64,000 nt of DNA from an uncultured Chryseobacterium sp. GTDB taxonomy: Bacteria > Bacteroidota > Bacteroidia > Flavobacteriales > Weeksellaceae. Numbering within the stretch: position 1 is the first letter of the stretch; each line of letters begins with the position of its first letter. A program made the translations under genes and the position numbers. Location: NCBI GenBank assembly GCA_913776245.1, contig CAJYLO010000025.1, forward strand, positions 62,001-126,000, in the 5' to 3' direction. Positions 1 to 8,808 of this stretch are shown one piece after another. The notes below the pieces were generated by a model, which made no database searches, was not told the origin of the DNA, and saw only the letters and a program-made list of their open reading frames with translations.

Positions 1-2198
1 TGAACAGACTTCAGTTTCTTTTCGAAATAATAGGTTTTAGAAGCCTTCTGCTCGTTCAGCCTCCAAATTTGGACACTGACTTTGTCTTTCAGTTTGGCTC
101 CGTCTTCGAATGTGAACTCAAGAATAATTGGCATTACCAGTCCGCCTTTATTAGAAAAATCGATTTGATAAGCGGTAACATTATTTTCCTTGCGAATGTC
201 ATTCTTTTCAACTTTCTCAAAATTTTCATTTACAGTTGTATAAGTTTTGGATGCATCAACTTTTTCCTGCCCACGGTCATATCTGTAATAAAAATCCTGA
301 ACATCTTTATCGGAATCAGCATAAAACTTAATGTTTTTATCTTCTCTGTTTCTGATTTTGGAAATATCGTCAAAATCATTCAGGGCAGGTTTATCGACGT
401 TATATTTGACGGTTTCCGATTTTGGAACCGCATCAAAGTCCGGTGTAGCAACCGTTACTTTATCAATAGTGATATCCACAGGATCTGTTCCATAGAACCA
501 GCCTCTCCAGAACCAGTCCAGATCTTCGCCGCTGGCATCTTCCATTGTTCTGAAAAAATCTGCCGGTTCAGGATGGCGGAACGCCCATCTTTTTGCATAG
601 GTTTTAAAGGCTTTATCAAACAGCTCTCTTCCCATAATGGTTTCACGGAGAATGTTGAGTCCGGTTGCCGGCTTAGAATAAGCGTTAGGCCCGAATCTGG
701 CAATGTTTTCGGAATTGGACATAATAGGCTCCAGCTCATCTTTTGGAAGTTTCATGTAATCAACGATTGTCCAGGCCGGTCCACGTTTTGAAGGAAATTT
801 ATTGTCCCATTTTTCTTCGGTAAGATATTCTACAAATGTATTAAGTCCTTCATCCATCCAACTCCATTGTCTTTCATCAGAATTAATGATCATCGGGAAG
901 AAATTGTGTCCTACTTCGTGAATAATCACACCCAGCATTCCGTTTTTAATAGCTTCCGAATATGTTCCGTCTTTTTCGGTTCTTCCATAGTTAAAACAGA
1001 TCATCGGATATTCCATACCATTAGCTGCTTCTACAGATTGCGCTACCGGATATGGATAAGGAATCGTAAATTCTGAATAGGTTTTTATAGTATGTGCAAC
1101 GGCTTTTGTAGAGAATTTTCTGTAAAGTCCATAAGCTTCTTTGCCATAAAAGCTCATTGCCATTACTTTATTATTATTTTCCGGGATAGTAACCCGCATT
1201 CCGTCCCATATAAATTTCCTGGAAGAAGTCCACGCAAAATCCCTTACATCATTAGCCTCAAAAATCCAGGTTTTTCTCTCTTTCGATTTCTTTTTTTCTG
1301 CATTTTTTGCTTCATCCAAGGTTACAATTTCTACAGGCTCACTGGCGGATTCGGCTTTTCTGTATCTTGCAAGCTGATCTGATGTAAGTACCTGGCTGTA
1401 GTTTTTGCACTCTCCTGTTCCTCCGACTATGTGGTCTGCAGGCACATTGATCTTCACTTTATAGTTTCCGAAAACCAGTGCAAACTCTCCTCTTCCCGTA
1501 AACTGATGATTTTGCCAGCCGTGGAAATCACTGTACACGCACATTCTCGGAAACCACTGTGTCATTGTGTAAAGATCATTACCGTCTTCCGAAAAATTTT
1601 CATAGCCGCCTCTTCCGCCTTTTTCGATACGGTTTGGGATATTGTAATTCCAGTTGATCTTAAACACGAATTTATCGCCTTTTTTTAATGCTTTAGGAAG
1701 ATCTATTCGCATCATTGTCTTATTCACCACATAACTCAAAGCATTGCCTGAAGCATCTGTTACTTTTTCCAGGTTCACACCATAGCCGTTATCTTTAGCC
1801 GGAACTTCAGATGGTCTCAGCTTTTCCACAACGGAATATTTTCCTAATGTGGATGAAGAAGGATAATCTGCATTTTTAACAGAAGACTGCTGGTTCTCAT
1901 CCAGCTGCAGCCAGATATAGTCCAGGTCATCCGGTGAATTATTATAATAGGTAATGGTTTCAGAACCTTTCAGATTTCTTTTGTCTTCATCCAGGTAGGC
2001 TTCGATGTCATAGTCTGCACGCTGCTGCCAGTAAGCCTGTCCCGGCGCACCGGAAGCCGTCCTGTAAACGTTGGGCGTCGGAAGAATTGTTCCCAGCTGT
2101 TCAAACTTATTTCCGTGGTTGCTTCCCGGATTATTCTGGATATTCTGAGCAGACAACACAGCTGAGCAGAATAAAAGTCCTAAAACCTTTGAATTCAT
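1..2198 (-). CDS. M1 family zinc metallopeptidase, exported (3' end outside window)
   Basis: Secreted aminopeptidase-type enzyme that would trim N-terminal residues from peptides in the periplasm or outside the cell. Reading the minus strand from the ATG at 2198 gives a signal peptide (residues about 1-18, ending LSAQ). The exopeptidase motif GMEYP, equivalent to GAMEN, is at residues 394-398. The zinc motif HEVGH is at 427-431, with the third zinc ligand E450 in WMDEG. Order and spacing match the M1 (gluzincin) family. The reading frame is open to the left window edge, so the C-terminus, where a sorting tail could lie, is not visible. The neighbouring HupE and DUF6702 genes are common companions in flavobacteria. 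The family call is firm; the substrate is unknown. Confidence 0.93.
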   Translation of the reverse strand, partial: MNSKVLGLLFCSAVLSAQNIQNNPGSNHGNKFEQLGTILPTPNVYRTASGAPGQAYWQQRADYDIEAYLDEDKRNLKGSETITYYNNSPDDLDYIWLQLDENQQSSVKNADYPSSSTLGKYSVVEKLRPSEVPAKDNGYGVNLEKVTDASGNALSYVVNKTMMRIDLPKALKKGDKFVFKINWNYNIPNRIEKGGRGGYENFSEDGNDLYTMTQWFPRMCVYSDFHGWQNHQFTGRGEFALVFGNYKVKINVPADHIVGGTGECKNYSQVLTSDQLARYRKAESASEPVEIVTLDEAKNAEKKKSKERKTWIFEANDVRDFAWTSSRKFIWDGMRVTIPENNNKVMAMSFYGKEAYGLYRKFSTKAVAHTIKTYSEFTIPYPYPVAQSVEAANGMEYPMICFNYGRTEKDGTYSEAIKNGMLGVIIHEVGHNFFPMIINSDERQWSWMDEGLNTFVEYLTEEKWDNKFPSKRGPAWTIVDYMKLPKDELEPIMSNSENIARFGPNAYSKPATGLNILRETIMGRELFDKAFKTYAKRWAFRHPEPADFFRTMEDASGEDLDWFWRGWFYGTDPVDITIDKVTVATPDFDAVPKSETVKYNVDKPALNDFDDISKIRNREDKNIKFYADSDKDVQDFYYRYDRGQEKVDASKTYTTVNENFEKVEKNDIRKENNVTAYQIDFSNKGGLVMPIILEFTFEDGAKLKDKVSVQIWRLNEQKASKTYYFEKKLKSV

Positions 2199-2238
2199 TT
2201 TTTCAGAAAAATTAGATTGATATTTCTTTACAAGTAAT

Positions 2239-2246
2239 CAAATGTA
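2239..2246 (-). promoter_or_regulatory. Bacteroidota -7 element for the M1 peptidase
   Basis: The minus strand reads TACATTTG, an exact TAnnTTTG, about 40 nt before the ATG at 2198. I see no clear TTG at the -33 position. Confidence 0.5.
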
Positions 2247-2281
2247 AGAAATTGTTACGAAAGATGACCGATATTTACAGA

Positions 2282-2860
2282 TCAGAAAGGCCATCTTTCC
2301 AAAGTCATTTTCAGAGAAAGTGCAAAAACCGCTGAAGAAATAAAGAGAATCCAATCTTTTCTGTTCACTTTAAACAATTTCAGCAAGATGAAAAGAATCA
2401 TTAAAATCCCGGCAACCAAAACAATCTGTCCCAGTTCCAGGCCAATGTTAAAACCAAGCAACGGCACGAAAAGACTCTGCTCTTTTGCAATCATCATTCT
2501 TGCTGTATTGGCAAATCCCATTCCGTGAATAAGCCCGAAAATCAATGCCAGATAATAATTCATCTTCATCAGGCTTTTCTGATTGCCTTTCATTAATATA
2601 TTATCCAAAGCCGTTATAACAATGGTAAGCGGAATGAGAAACTCGACCCAATTTCCCGGAACTCTGATAACATCAAGAGAGCTGAGCGCCAGTGTGATGG
2701 AATGTCCTGCTGTAAATGCGGTAATGAGAATCAGGATTTTCTTCACATCATTATAGGAATAAACGGCAATCAGCGCCAGTATAAACAGCTGATGGTCCAG
2801 AGCATCCAGTGAAATAATATGTTGCCAGCCGAGCTTCAGATAAAAAATAAAATCCTGCAT
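2282..2860 (-). CDS. HupE/UreJ-like family membrane protein
   Basis: A 192-residue integral membrane protein with about six hydrophobic segments. It has the HupE/UreJ_2 hallmarks: an early acidic/His motif (DALDHQLF, residues about 19-26), TAGHSITL in the second segment, and GLIHGMGFA near residue 115. Relatives are thought to move or bind nickel or cobalt, but no hydrogenase or urease genes are nearby, so metal transport is only possible. In Bacteroidota this short form usually sits beside a DUF6702 gene and an M1 peptidase, exactly as here. It reads divergently from the DUF6702 gene, and the two starts lie about 63 bp apart. Confidence 0.8.
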   Translation of the reverse strand: MQDFIFYLKLGWQHIISLDALDHQLFILALIAVYSYNDVKKILILITAFTAGHSITLALSSLDVIRVPGNWVEFLIPLTIVITALDNILMKGNQKSLMKMNYYLALIFGLIHGMGFANTARMMIAKEQSLFVPLLGFNIGLELGQIVLVAGILMILFILLKLFKVNRKDWILFISSAVFALSLKMTLERWPF

Positions 2861-2923
2861 CTTGTCATTATTTAAAAGAACTTTACGAAAATAATGATTA
2901 ATTTCGAGTTCAAAATATTCCAG

Positions 2924-3427
2924 ATGAAGAGATTTGCTTCGGTTCTAGTCCTGTTTTCGCTGATTTTATCATTGCTGTCATTCAGATTTCATCCGTATCA
3001 CGTCGGATCTATGGAATTTAATTATAATCAGAAATCCGCAACATTCGAGATCACAGGTAGATTCTTTATGGATGATCTGGAAAATGCCGTTAATAAAAAA
3101 TATGGAAAAAGCCTGCACTTTATGGACAAAAAATCCGAAAAAGAGATGCAGCAGATCCTTAGAAATTATGCTTCTGAATACCTTAAACTGAAGGTGAATA
3201 ATCAATTGGTAAAAGTAAATTTCATAGGTTATGAAGAAGATAAAGAAAGCGTTGACCTTTTCCTGGAGTCAGAAGCCGTAGCCGCTCCCAAAAAAGTAGA
3301 AACTGCTGTAAGTTTTCTTTACAATATTTTTGATGATCAGATGAACATCATCCATATCATTATAAATGGCAACAGGAAAAGCGAGAAACTCACTTATCCG
3401 GATCGCTACCTTTATCAGCAATTTTAA
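2924..3427 (+). CDS. DUF6702 family exported protein
   Basis: A small protein of unknown biochemical role. I chose the ATG at 2924 because it opens directly into a typical signal peptide (MKRFASVLVLFSLILSLLSF). An ATG at 2894 would add ten residues with no obvious use. The mature part begins FHPYHVGSMEFNYN, the conserved His-Pro and E-x-N-Y start of DUF6702, followed by an amphipathic beta-rich domain (FEITGRFFMDDLE). It is encoded back to back with HupE/UreJ and is followed closely by the response regulator at 3466. A periplasmic partner role for the HupE-like protein is inference from constant neighbourhood. Confidence 0.75.
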   Translation: MKRFASVLVLFSLILSLLSFRFHPYHVGSMEFNYNQKSATFEITGRFFMDDLENAVNKKYGKSLHFMDKKSEKEMQQILRNYASEYLKLKVNNQLVKVNFIGYEEDKESVDLFLESEAVAAPKKVETAVSFLYNIFDDQMNIIHIIINGNRKSEKLTYPDRYLYQQF

Positions 3428-3445
3428 AGACCACTCTAATTTTTA

Positions 3446-3453
3446 TACTTTTG
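3446..3453 (+). promoter_or_regulatory. -7 element for the two-component operon
   Basis: TACTTTTG matches TAnnTTTG and lies 12 nt before the ATG at 3466, giving a very short leader. It suggests the kinase/regulator pair has its own promoter. Confidence 0.5.
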
Positions 3454-3465
3454 TAAGGATTAGTT

Positions 3466-4167
3466 ATGAAAAAAATTATTCTGATAGAAGATGAATCCAG
3501 CGTGGTTTCCTTCATAAAAAAAGGATTGCAGGAACTGGACTTTGATGTTTCCGTTGCCTTCGACGGCAATACGGGAATCAGGCTTGTGGATCAAAATGAT
3601 TTTGACCTGATTATCCTGGACATTATGCTGCCGGACACCAACGGGCTGGAAGTCTGCAAAGAAATCCGCAAAAAGAACAAAACCGTTCCCATACTTTTTT
3701 TAACCGCTCTGGATTCTTCGGAAAACATAGTTTTAGGATTGGAAAGCGGCGGCGATGATTATCTTGTCAAGCCTTTCAAATTCATAGAGCTAGTTGCCAG
3801 AATAAAATCCCTGCTCAGAAGAAGCGGACACAGCAACACTTCAGAAACCACTGAAACGGACAGCGGAGACACATATCATTTTTCTGATCTTACGGTGAAC
3901 GATTACACCAAAAAAGTAACACGTGGCGGCACAGAAATCTCGCTTACATCCACCGAGTACAAGCTTCTGCTCTATTTTCTGAATAATCCGGAAAAAGTTA
4001 TTTCCAGAGCAGAAATTCTGGAAGCTGTCTGGGGTGTCAATTATGAGCTCGGAACCAATGTTGTGGATGTTTATGTTAATTATCTCAGAAAAAAACTGGA
4101 CAATTCTGATGACAGTAAACTGATCCACACTGTTATCGGAATGGGATATGTTCTGAAAAAACCTTGA
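3466..4167 (+). CDS. OmpR/PhoB-type response regulator transcription factor
   Basis: A 233-residue two-domain regulator. The receiver domain (1-118) has the acidic pair E8/D9, the phospho-acceptor D52 in LILDIMLPD, the switch Thr in LFLTA and the Lys in LVKPF. The C-terminal winged helix (about 135-232) has the usual SLTSTEYKLL, the recognition region VVDVYVNYLRKKLD and the closing IHTVIGMGYVL. The stop TGA overlaps the next gene's ATG by one base, so the kinase at 4167 is its partner. Such regulators bind direct repeats spaced about 10-11 bp. A repeat array of that kind occurs 1.7 kb downstream at 5941-6000, and control of that site is inference. Confidence 0.93.
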   Translation: MKKIILIEDESSVVSFIKKGLQELDFDVSVAFDGNTGIRLVDQNDFDLIILDIMLPDTNGLEVCKEIRKKNKTVPILFLTALDSSENIVLGLESGGDDYLVKPFKFIELVARIKSLLRRSGHSNTSETTETDSGDTYHFSDLTVNDYTKKVTRGGTEISLTSTEYKLLLYFLNNPEKVISRAEILEAVWGVNYELGTNVVDVYVNYLRKKLDNSDDSKLIHTVIGMGYVLKKP

Positions 4168-5558
4168 TGATGCTATTACAAAAAAATCCTACCAACCAGA
4201 CGAAAACCATGCTTCTCCTGATGCTGGTTTTTACTGTTGTCATTCTGCTGTTCAGCGGGTTGGTATATTTCTCTATTGTCAATTTTTCTCATCAGCGGTT
4301 TTATGAGCTGCTGAAAATCCGGGCTGCGACTATTGTACAGATCGAAAAGAGCAAGGAACATCTGGATGTTCCGGAAAACCATATCCTGAACAGCATCAAT
4401 GATGAAGAGCTGCCTATGGAAAAAGATTATGTTTTCGCTGTTCCAAAGGACTCCAACTTCGGCCGGATTTCAAAAGAAGTGCATATTCCCGACACGTTCT
4501 TTAAAAACATTCTGAGAAAAGGTGAAGCCAATTATAATGACAAGGAATTTTACTACATCGGACAGTCTTTTAAGGCGGATAAGAAAGAATATATCGCTAT
4601 AGCATCTGCCAAGAATCATTATGTGATTTACTATCTTGGCTACCTGAAGCGAACGCTCATCACCTGTATGATTCTTGCATTGTTTTTCTCAATGATATTT
4701 TCATTTTACCTTTCCAAAACCCTGTTCCGTCCTATTCTGAAAATCACAGGAAAAGTAAAAGAGATCAGCTCAGAAAACCTTCATCTCCGGCTGGAAGCTC
4801 AGCCTGGTAACAAGGAACTGAATGAGCTTGTGGAAACGTTTAATGATATGCTGAACCGGATCGAGACTTCTTTTGAAACCCAAAACCATCTGATCGGGAA
4901 TGTGTCGCACGAACTTAGAACGCCGCTGACATCTATTATGGGCGAAGCAGATGTAGCCCTGTCTATGAAAAGATCCGAAGAGCATTATCAGGAAACGCTT
5001 CAGATCATCCTGAATGAAGCCGAAAAACTGGATAAAAAGATAAAAGCACTTTTGATGATTGCCCAGACAGGATTCGACGGGAAGATCCAGAAAATGGATA
5101 AAGTGCGGATGGATCAGCTTCTTTGGGATGTTATAGAAACTGCAAAACGCATCAATTCTAAAAATAATGTCTACATGGATCTCAGCATGTTGCCGGACAA
5201 CCCGAAAAAGCTGAAAGTACAGGGCAATGAGCAGCTGCTGCATCTGGCAATGGCCAACATTATAAACAACGGCTGCAAATATTCCAATTTCCAGCAGGTT
5301 AAAGTTTCGCTTGGTGCAACCGATGACCACGTTTATATTATCATCAAAGACAGCGGAATCGGGATTCCGGATTCTGAAATGGATAAAATCTACGATCCTT
5401 TTTTCCGTGCTTCGAATACGAAAAACTATGAAGGTTACGGAATAGGCTTACCATTAGCAAGAAATATTATCCGAATCCACAATGGTGAACTGATCGTGAA
5501 TTCTAAAGAAAATGTGGGTACAACGGTTCAGATTCGTTTTCCTATTTATGTAATGTAA
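4167..5558 (+). CDS. Sensor histidine kinase (HAMP, HisKA, HATPase_c)
   Basis: Membrane kinase paired with the regulator just upstream; the one-base TGATG overlap implies translational coupling. Domains in order: first transmembrane helix (about 15-35), extracytoplasmic sensor (about 36-160), second helix (about 165-185), HAMP segment (RPILKITGKVKEISS onward), the HisKA motif SHELRTPLTS with the phospho-His near residue 248, the N box (MANIINNGCKYSN), and the G boxes DSGIGIP and GYGIGLPLA. I prefer the ATG at 4167; an ATG at 4170 is equally possible. The signal sensed is unknown. CusS-like metal sensors have this layout, but nothing here proves that. Confidence 0.92.
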   Translation: MMLLQKNPTNQTKTMLLLMLVFTVVILLFSGLVYFSIVNFSHQRFYELLKIRAATIVQIEKSKEHLDVPENHILNSINDEELPMEKDYVFAVPKDSNFGRISKEVHIPDTFFKNILRKGEANYNDKEFYYIGQSFKADKKEYIAIASAKNHYVIYYLGYLKRTLITCMILALFFSMIFSFYLSKTLFRPILKITGKVKEISSENLHLRLEAQPGNKELNELVETFNDMLNRIETSFETQNHLIGNVSHELRTPLTSIMGEADVALSMKRSEEHYQETLQIILNEAEKLDKKIKALLMIAQTGFDGKIQKMDKVRMDQLLWDVIETAKRINSKNNVYMDLSMLPDNPKKLKVQGNEQLLHLAMANIINNGCKYSNFQQVKVSLGATDDHVYIIIKDSGIGIPDSEMDKIYDPFFRASNTKNYEGYGIGLPLARNIIRIHNGELIVNSKENVGTTVQIRFPIYVM

Positions 5559-5596
5559 TTCAATTTCAATACTGTAAAAACTCGTATCCAAACTTA

Positions 5597-5645
5597 TGCG
5601 CATGAGTTGGTAAAGCCATGCGCATGAGTTGAGACATTCCTGCGC
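5597..5645. repeat. 22-bp degenerate tandem repeat
   Basis: TGCGC recurs at 5597, 5619 and 5641, exactly 22 bp apart. Two full copies of ATGCGCATGAGTTG start at 5596 and 5618, and a decayed third follows. Non-coding. Confidence 0.6.
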
Positions 5646-5700
5646 ACGAATTTTAAATAACGTGAGTTCGATTAAGATTGATGCAAAAATATCAATAGGA

Positions 5701-5817
5701 ATGGGCTTTAGCCCATTTTAATGATTCGGAGCGAAAATAGGCTTTAGCCAAATCATAACATTGATTTTGGCTAAAGCCCATTCTGAACTTCAATCTTTAC
5801 ATCGGGCTAAAGCCCGA
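5701..5817. repeat. Cluster of GGGCTTTAGCCC-type hairpins
   Basis: Four short inverted repeats built on GGCT/AGCC arms: ATGGGCTTTAGCCCAT at 5701-5716, GGCTTTAGCC at 5740-5749, TTGGCTAAAGCCCA at 5767-5780 and TCGGGCTAAAGCCCGA at 5802-5817. The last two are in the opposite sense to the first two. They lie in a gene-free spacer (5559-6056) and look like a dispersed intergenic repeat family. Confidence 0.65.
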
Positions 5818-5940
5818 AGCTATTAATAAAATGAAATAAATTGATTATCTGTTAATTTGGAAATTTCTTACATCGAACTCAAGTTAAAAATGTTCTTCAG
5901 ATTTCTATTTAATTAGCTGAAGAATACTTACCTCACTACA

Positions 5941-6000
5941 TTCTAATCTCATTTTAATCTCTTTAATTACATTTTAATTTCGTTCCAAAAGCATTCTAAT
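5941..6000 (+). promoter_or_regulatory. Phased TTNTAAT direct repeats, probable regulator-binding array
   Basis: TAAT preceded by pyrimidine-rich TTC, TTT or CTT occurs at 5944, 5955, 5964, 5975 and 5997, giving steps of 11, 9, 11 and 22 bp. The repeats therefore lie on one face of the helix. The longer unit CATTYTAATYT is seen four times. The last copy sits where a -33 element would be for the -7 box at 6011. This is the usual arrangement for an OmpR/PhoB-type activator. Confidence 0.6.
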
Positions 6001-6010
6001 CTGGTCATTA

Positions 6011-6018
6011 TAGTTTTG
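6011..6018 (+). promoter_or_regulatory. -7 element upstream of the stress-like/YoaK gene pair
   Basis: TAGTTTTG fits TAnnTTTG, 38 nt before the ATG at 6057. There is no TTG at -33; its place is taken by the last TTCTAAT repeat, which suggests activator dependence. Confidence 0.55.
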
Positions 6019-6056
6019 TATCATCAAAAAGTACAAACCAATTAAATCACAATAAT

Positions 6057-6548
6057 ATGATCAAGACCATTTTAATTGCTACGGATTTTTCTCTGGAATC
6101 GCTTGAAATTCTGAAAAAAGTTCTTAAACATAAAACAGAACAGAATGATGAGAACCAATATAATATCCTTTTCGTTTCGGGATATGATATGGGCGATTCT
6201 ATCAGAGATCTTTTGTTTACGACCAAAAGTACCATTTTTAGAAAAATAAGATCTCAGGAGTTTTGTGATGCATACAGCATTATCAACAACAAATACCCGA
6301 CCCTGATCAATAAAATCACTTGTGATATTTTCACAGGAAGCTTCCAGAGAACTTTCAACAATTATATCGAGATGGCTGAGATAGACGAAGCTTACTTCTC
6401 ATCAGCAAAAATCAGAAACCTGAAAAAAGGGCAGTTTGATGTGACACCCTATTTACAAAAATGCAAGCACATCGACGCTATCGAAGTTCAGACACAGGCT
6501 CCGGAATTTATACCTGAGAAAGGAAGACTGGCGGAAGTTTTCTTGTAA
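6057..6548 (+). CDS. Universal stress protein-like protein, unusual form
   Basis: A 163-residue soluble protein whose N-terminus (IKTILIATDFSLESLEILKK) matches the first strand and helix of the UspA fold. The C-terminal nucleotide-binding loop G-2x-G-9x-G-S/T of ATP-binding Usps is not visible, so it is either a divergent Usp or a different Rossmann-like protein. The rest (YSIINNKYPTLINKITCDIF) is not recognised. It is followed 46 bp later by the YoaK-type gene, probably in the same transcript. Both lie behind the TTNTAAT array and so probably belong to a response-regulator target unit. Family call tentative. Confidence 0.5.
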   Translation: MIKTILIATDFSLESLEILKKVLKHKTEQNDENQYNILFVSGYDMGDSIRDLLFTTKSTIFRKIRSQEFCDAYSIINNKYPTLINKITCDIFTGSFQRTFNNYIEMAEIDEAYFSSAKIRNLKKGQFDVTPYLQKCKHIDAIEVQTQAPEFIPEKGRLAEVFL

Positions 6549-6594
6549 AGAATATATTCAAAAACACATCAAATCAACTTTTAAATAATAAATT

Positions 6595-7443
6595 ATGTTA
6601 AGGAATTATAGTAACAGCAGAACGTTGGGAGACAACATCAGACTGGGGACACTGACTGCATTCACTGCAGGGACTATAAATATAGCATCTCTACTGATAT
6701 TCTTATCTTTTACGTCCAACGTGACAGGACATTACGCTATTTTGGCTGCGGAAATCAGCCAGGGAAACTGGACACAGGTTGCAGTAGTGGCTTTATGGAT
6801 CTTTCTTTTCTTCTTTGGAGGATTTGTGGCCAACTTAAGTGTAATCAACTTCAATAAGAAAAGTAAATATTTTGCCCACGCATTGCCAATTATACTGGAA
6901 ATCCTTTGTCTTCTGGCAGTGGGAATCTACGGACAATTTTACTACCAAAAGACTTTGGGAGAGACAGAAGCTTTGGTAGCATTGATGTTATTTGCAACCG
7001 GTTTACAAAATGGTTTGACAGCGAGTATATCTAACTTTTCTGTAAAGACAACCCACTTAACGGGAACAACCACTGATTTAGGAATCCTGGCATCTATGTT
7101 TACGCAAAAAAAATTCAGGAAAAACCCTGAACTGATGGGTAAAGCCAAACTTTTGCTAAGCATTATGACGGCCTATGTTTTGGGTGCCGTGTTCTCGGGA
7201 TTGACTTATTATCATCTGGAGTTCCGGGTGTTTTACGTCATCAGCGTCTGTCTGTTGGTGGTCATTGGTTATGATTTTTATAAGATTAATCTTAGACACT
7301 TCCATACAGAATACAGGTATTACAAAATTTATCACAAGCCAACCCTGATCGCATTTTTGTACTACAAAATCCATAACAAAGATGAGAAAAGAACTATAAG
7401 CAGACGTAATACTAACCCAAAGTTAGCTTTTAGCGACAAGTAA
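6595..7443 (+). CDS. YoaK family (DUF1275) membrane protein
   Basis: A 282-residue protein with about six transmembrane helices. The diagnostic first half has TLTAFTAGTINIASL followed by FTSNVTGH and AEISQGNW, then a mid segment (ATGLQNGLTASIS, KTTHLTGTTTDLG) matching DUF1275. A charged, cytosolic-looking C-terminal tail of about 50 residues follows the last helix. The biochemical function of the family is unknown. It is second in a two-gene unit with the Usp-like gene and ends at a shared terminator facing trxB. Confidence 0.8.
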   Translation: MLRNYSNSRTLGDNIRLGTLTAFTAGTINIASLLIFLSFTSNVTGHYAILAAEISQGNWTQVAVVALWIFLFFFGGFVANLSVINFNKKSKYFAHALPIILEILCLLAVGIYGQFYYQKTLGETEALVALMLFATGLQNGLTASISNFSVKTTHLTGTTTDLGILASMFTQKKFRKNPELMGKAKLLLSIMTAYVLGAVFSGLTYYHLEFRVFYVISVCLLVVIGYDFYKINLRHFHTEYRYYKIYHKPTLIAFLYYKIHNKDEKRTISRRNTNPKLAFSDK

Positions 7444-7495
7444 TAGTTCCGAACACTTCATCATAAATTAATTTTTTGTAATAGTTCTTTATTAA

Positions 7496-7526
7496 AAAAC
7501 CGCTGGAGAAATACTTCAGCGGTTTT
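7496..7526. terminator. Bidirectional terminator between the YoaK gene and trxB
   Basis: AAAACCGCTG at 7496-7505 pairs perfectly with CAGCGGTTTT at 7517-7526 around an 11-nt loop. The A-run and T-run make it usable by both converging genes. Confidence 0.8.
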
Positions 7527-7546
7527 GATCTATGATAATCTTTCAA

Positions 7547-8515
7547 TTATTGTTCAACCCAGGTGTGGTTTTCTCCGGCTAATTCACCAAGATATTTCTC
7601 TGCATCCATTGCTGCCATACAACCGCTTCCTGCTGCTGTAATCGCCTGCCTGTAATGGTGGTCCTGAACATCACCTGCCGCAAAAACACCGGGAAGATTG
7701 GTTCTTGCAGATTTGCCTTCTGTGATGATATATTCATTTTCATCCAGATCGATTTGTCCTTTGAAAAGTTCCGTATTAGGTTTGTGTCCGATGGCAATGA
7801 AAATCCCATGAACATCAATTGTAGAAACCTCATCGGTCAGATTATTGACCACTTTGGCTCTTTCTACCAAGTTATTCTCTCCTTCAATTCCGATTAATTC
7901 GTGGTTGTATTTCACTTCGATATTTGGTGTAGTCAAAACCCTGTCAACCATTACTTTGGAAGCGCGGAAGTGATCTTTTCTTACCAGCAAAGTCACTTTA
8001 TTACAGATCTTAGAAAGATAAGTCGCTTCTTCCGCAGCCGTATCGCCAGCTCCTACAACTATTACATCTTTTCCTCTGTAGAAAAAACCGTCACAAGTGG
8101 CGCAAGCAGATACGCCGCCGCCAGCATATTTTTTCTCATCAGCAAGACCCAGATATTTCGCAGCAGCACCTGTAGAAATAATGACACTTTTTGCCAGAAT
8201 CTCGCGGGAACCTGTACTCAGTTTGTGAATGCCACCTCTTACTTTGGAAAACTCAACTTTGGAGATCATCTCATAATGAACTTTGGTTTCGAAACGTTCC
8301 GCCTGCTTTTGAAGGTGAAGCATCATTTCCGGTCCTGTAACGCCGTCCGGATAGCCCGGGAAATTCTCTACTTCCGTTGTTGTTGTCAATTGTCCGCCTG
8401 GTTCCAGACCTGTGAAAAGTTCCGGTTTTAGGTTTGCTCTTGCTGCGTAAATTGCAGCTGTAAAACCAGCTGGTCCAGAACCTACAATCACACAGTCTAA
8501 GATATTGTTTTCCAT
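7547..8515 (-). CDS. trxB: Thioredoxin-disulfide reductase
   Basis: Cytosolic flavoenzyme that moves electrons from NADPH to thioredoxin. All key parts are present in 322 residues: the FAD-binding GSGPAG (12-17), the redox pair CATC (138-141), the NADPH-binding GAGDTA (155-160) and the C-terminal FAD motif GVFAAGDVQD. Length is normal for the low-molecular-weight class. It appears to be a single-gene unit with its own promoter and a convergent terminator. Confidence 0.97.
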   Translation of the reverse strand: MENNILDCVIVGSGPAGFTAAIYAARANLKPELFTGLEPGGQLTTTTEVENFPGYPDGVTGPEMMLHLQKQAERFETKVHYEMISKVEFSKVRGGIHKLSTGSREILAKSVIISTGAAAKYLGLADEKKYAGGGVSACATCDGFFYRGKDVIVVGAGDTAAEEATYLSKICNKVTLLVRKDHFRASKVMVDRVLTTPNIEVKYNHELIGIEGENNLVERAKVVNNLTDEVSTIDVHGIFIAIGHKPNTELFKGQIDLDENEYIITEGKSARTNLPGVFAAGDVQDHHYRQAITAAGSGCMAAMDAEKYLGELAGENHTWVEQ

Positions 8516-8574
8516 TTTTATGATTAAATTATTTTATTTTTAAGGATATAATTTCTTTTCGAAATTGGAGTTTT

Positions 8575-8582
8575 CAAATATA
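8575..8582 (-). promoter_or_regulatory. -7 element for trxB
   Basis: The minus strand reads TATATTTG (TAnnTTTG) about 60 nt upstream of the trxB ATG. No TTG at the ideal spacing. Confidence 0.45.
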
Positions 8583-8700
8583 ATTTCTTTGATTGAAAAT
8601 TAGGGTACAAATGTCGTAAATTAATTATTCAGAACCTATCTAAACTGTCAATGTAACTTATATGGATGATAAATAATAACTCATAATGATATATTATAAA

Positions 8701-8777
8701 GACGCTCCGCTCAGCGTGACATCCTAATACCAAAGGTAATATTTAAGTACTGTTCTTCTGAGCGGAGTCGAAGACTT
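8701..8777. repeat. Dispersed inverted-repeat element (REP-like)
   Basis: GACGCTCCGCTCAGCGTGAC at the left and TTCTGAGCGGAGTCGAAG at the right are complementary-type arms. They flank a spacer containing CTAATACCAAAGGTAATAT. The same spacer core recurs in the element at 13551-13613. It occupies the trxB-holA spacer, which otherwise holds only the trxB promoter. Confidence 0.6.
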
Positions 8778-8808
8778 TTCAACCACAAAATCAATTCATA
8801 AATAAATT

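Noticed and set aside
69-1688. Several plus-strand open frames over 60 codons
   Set aside because: They lie antisense within the M1 peptidase, whose minus frame is open throughout and carries HEVGH and GMEYP.
5597-5645. Short regular repeats as a CRISPR array
   Set aside because: Units are 22 bp with no unique spacers and no cas genes nearby.
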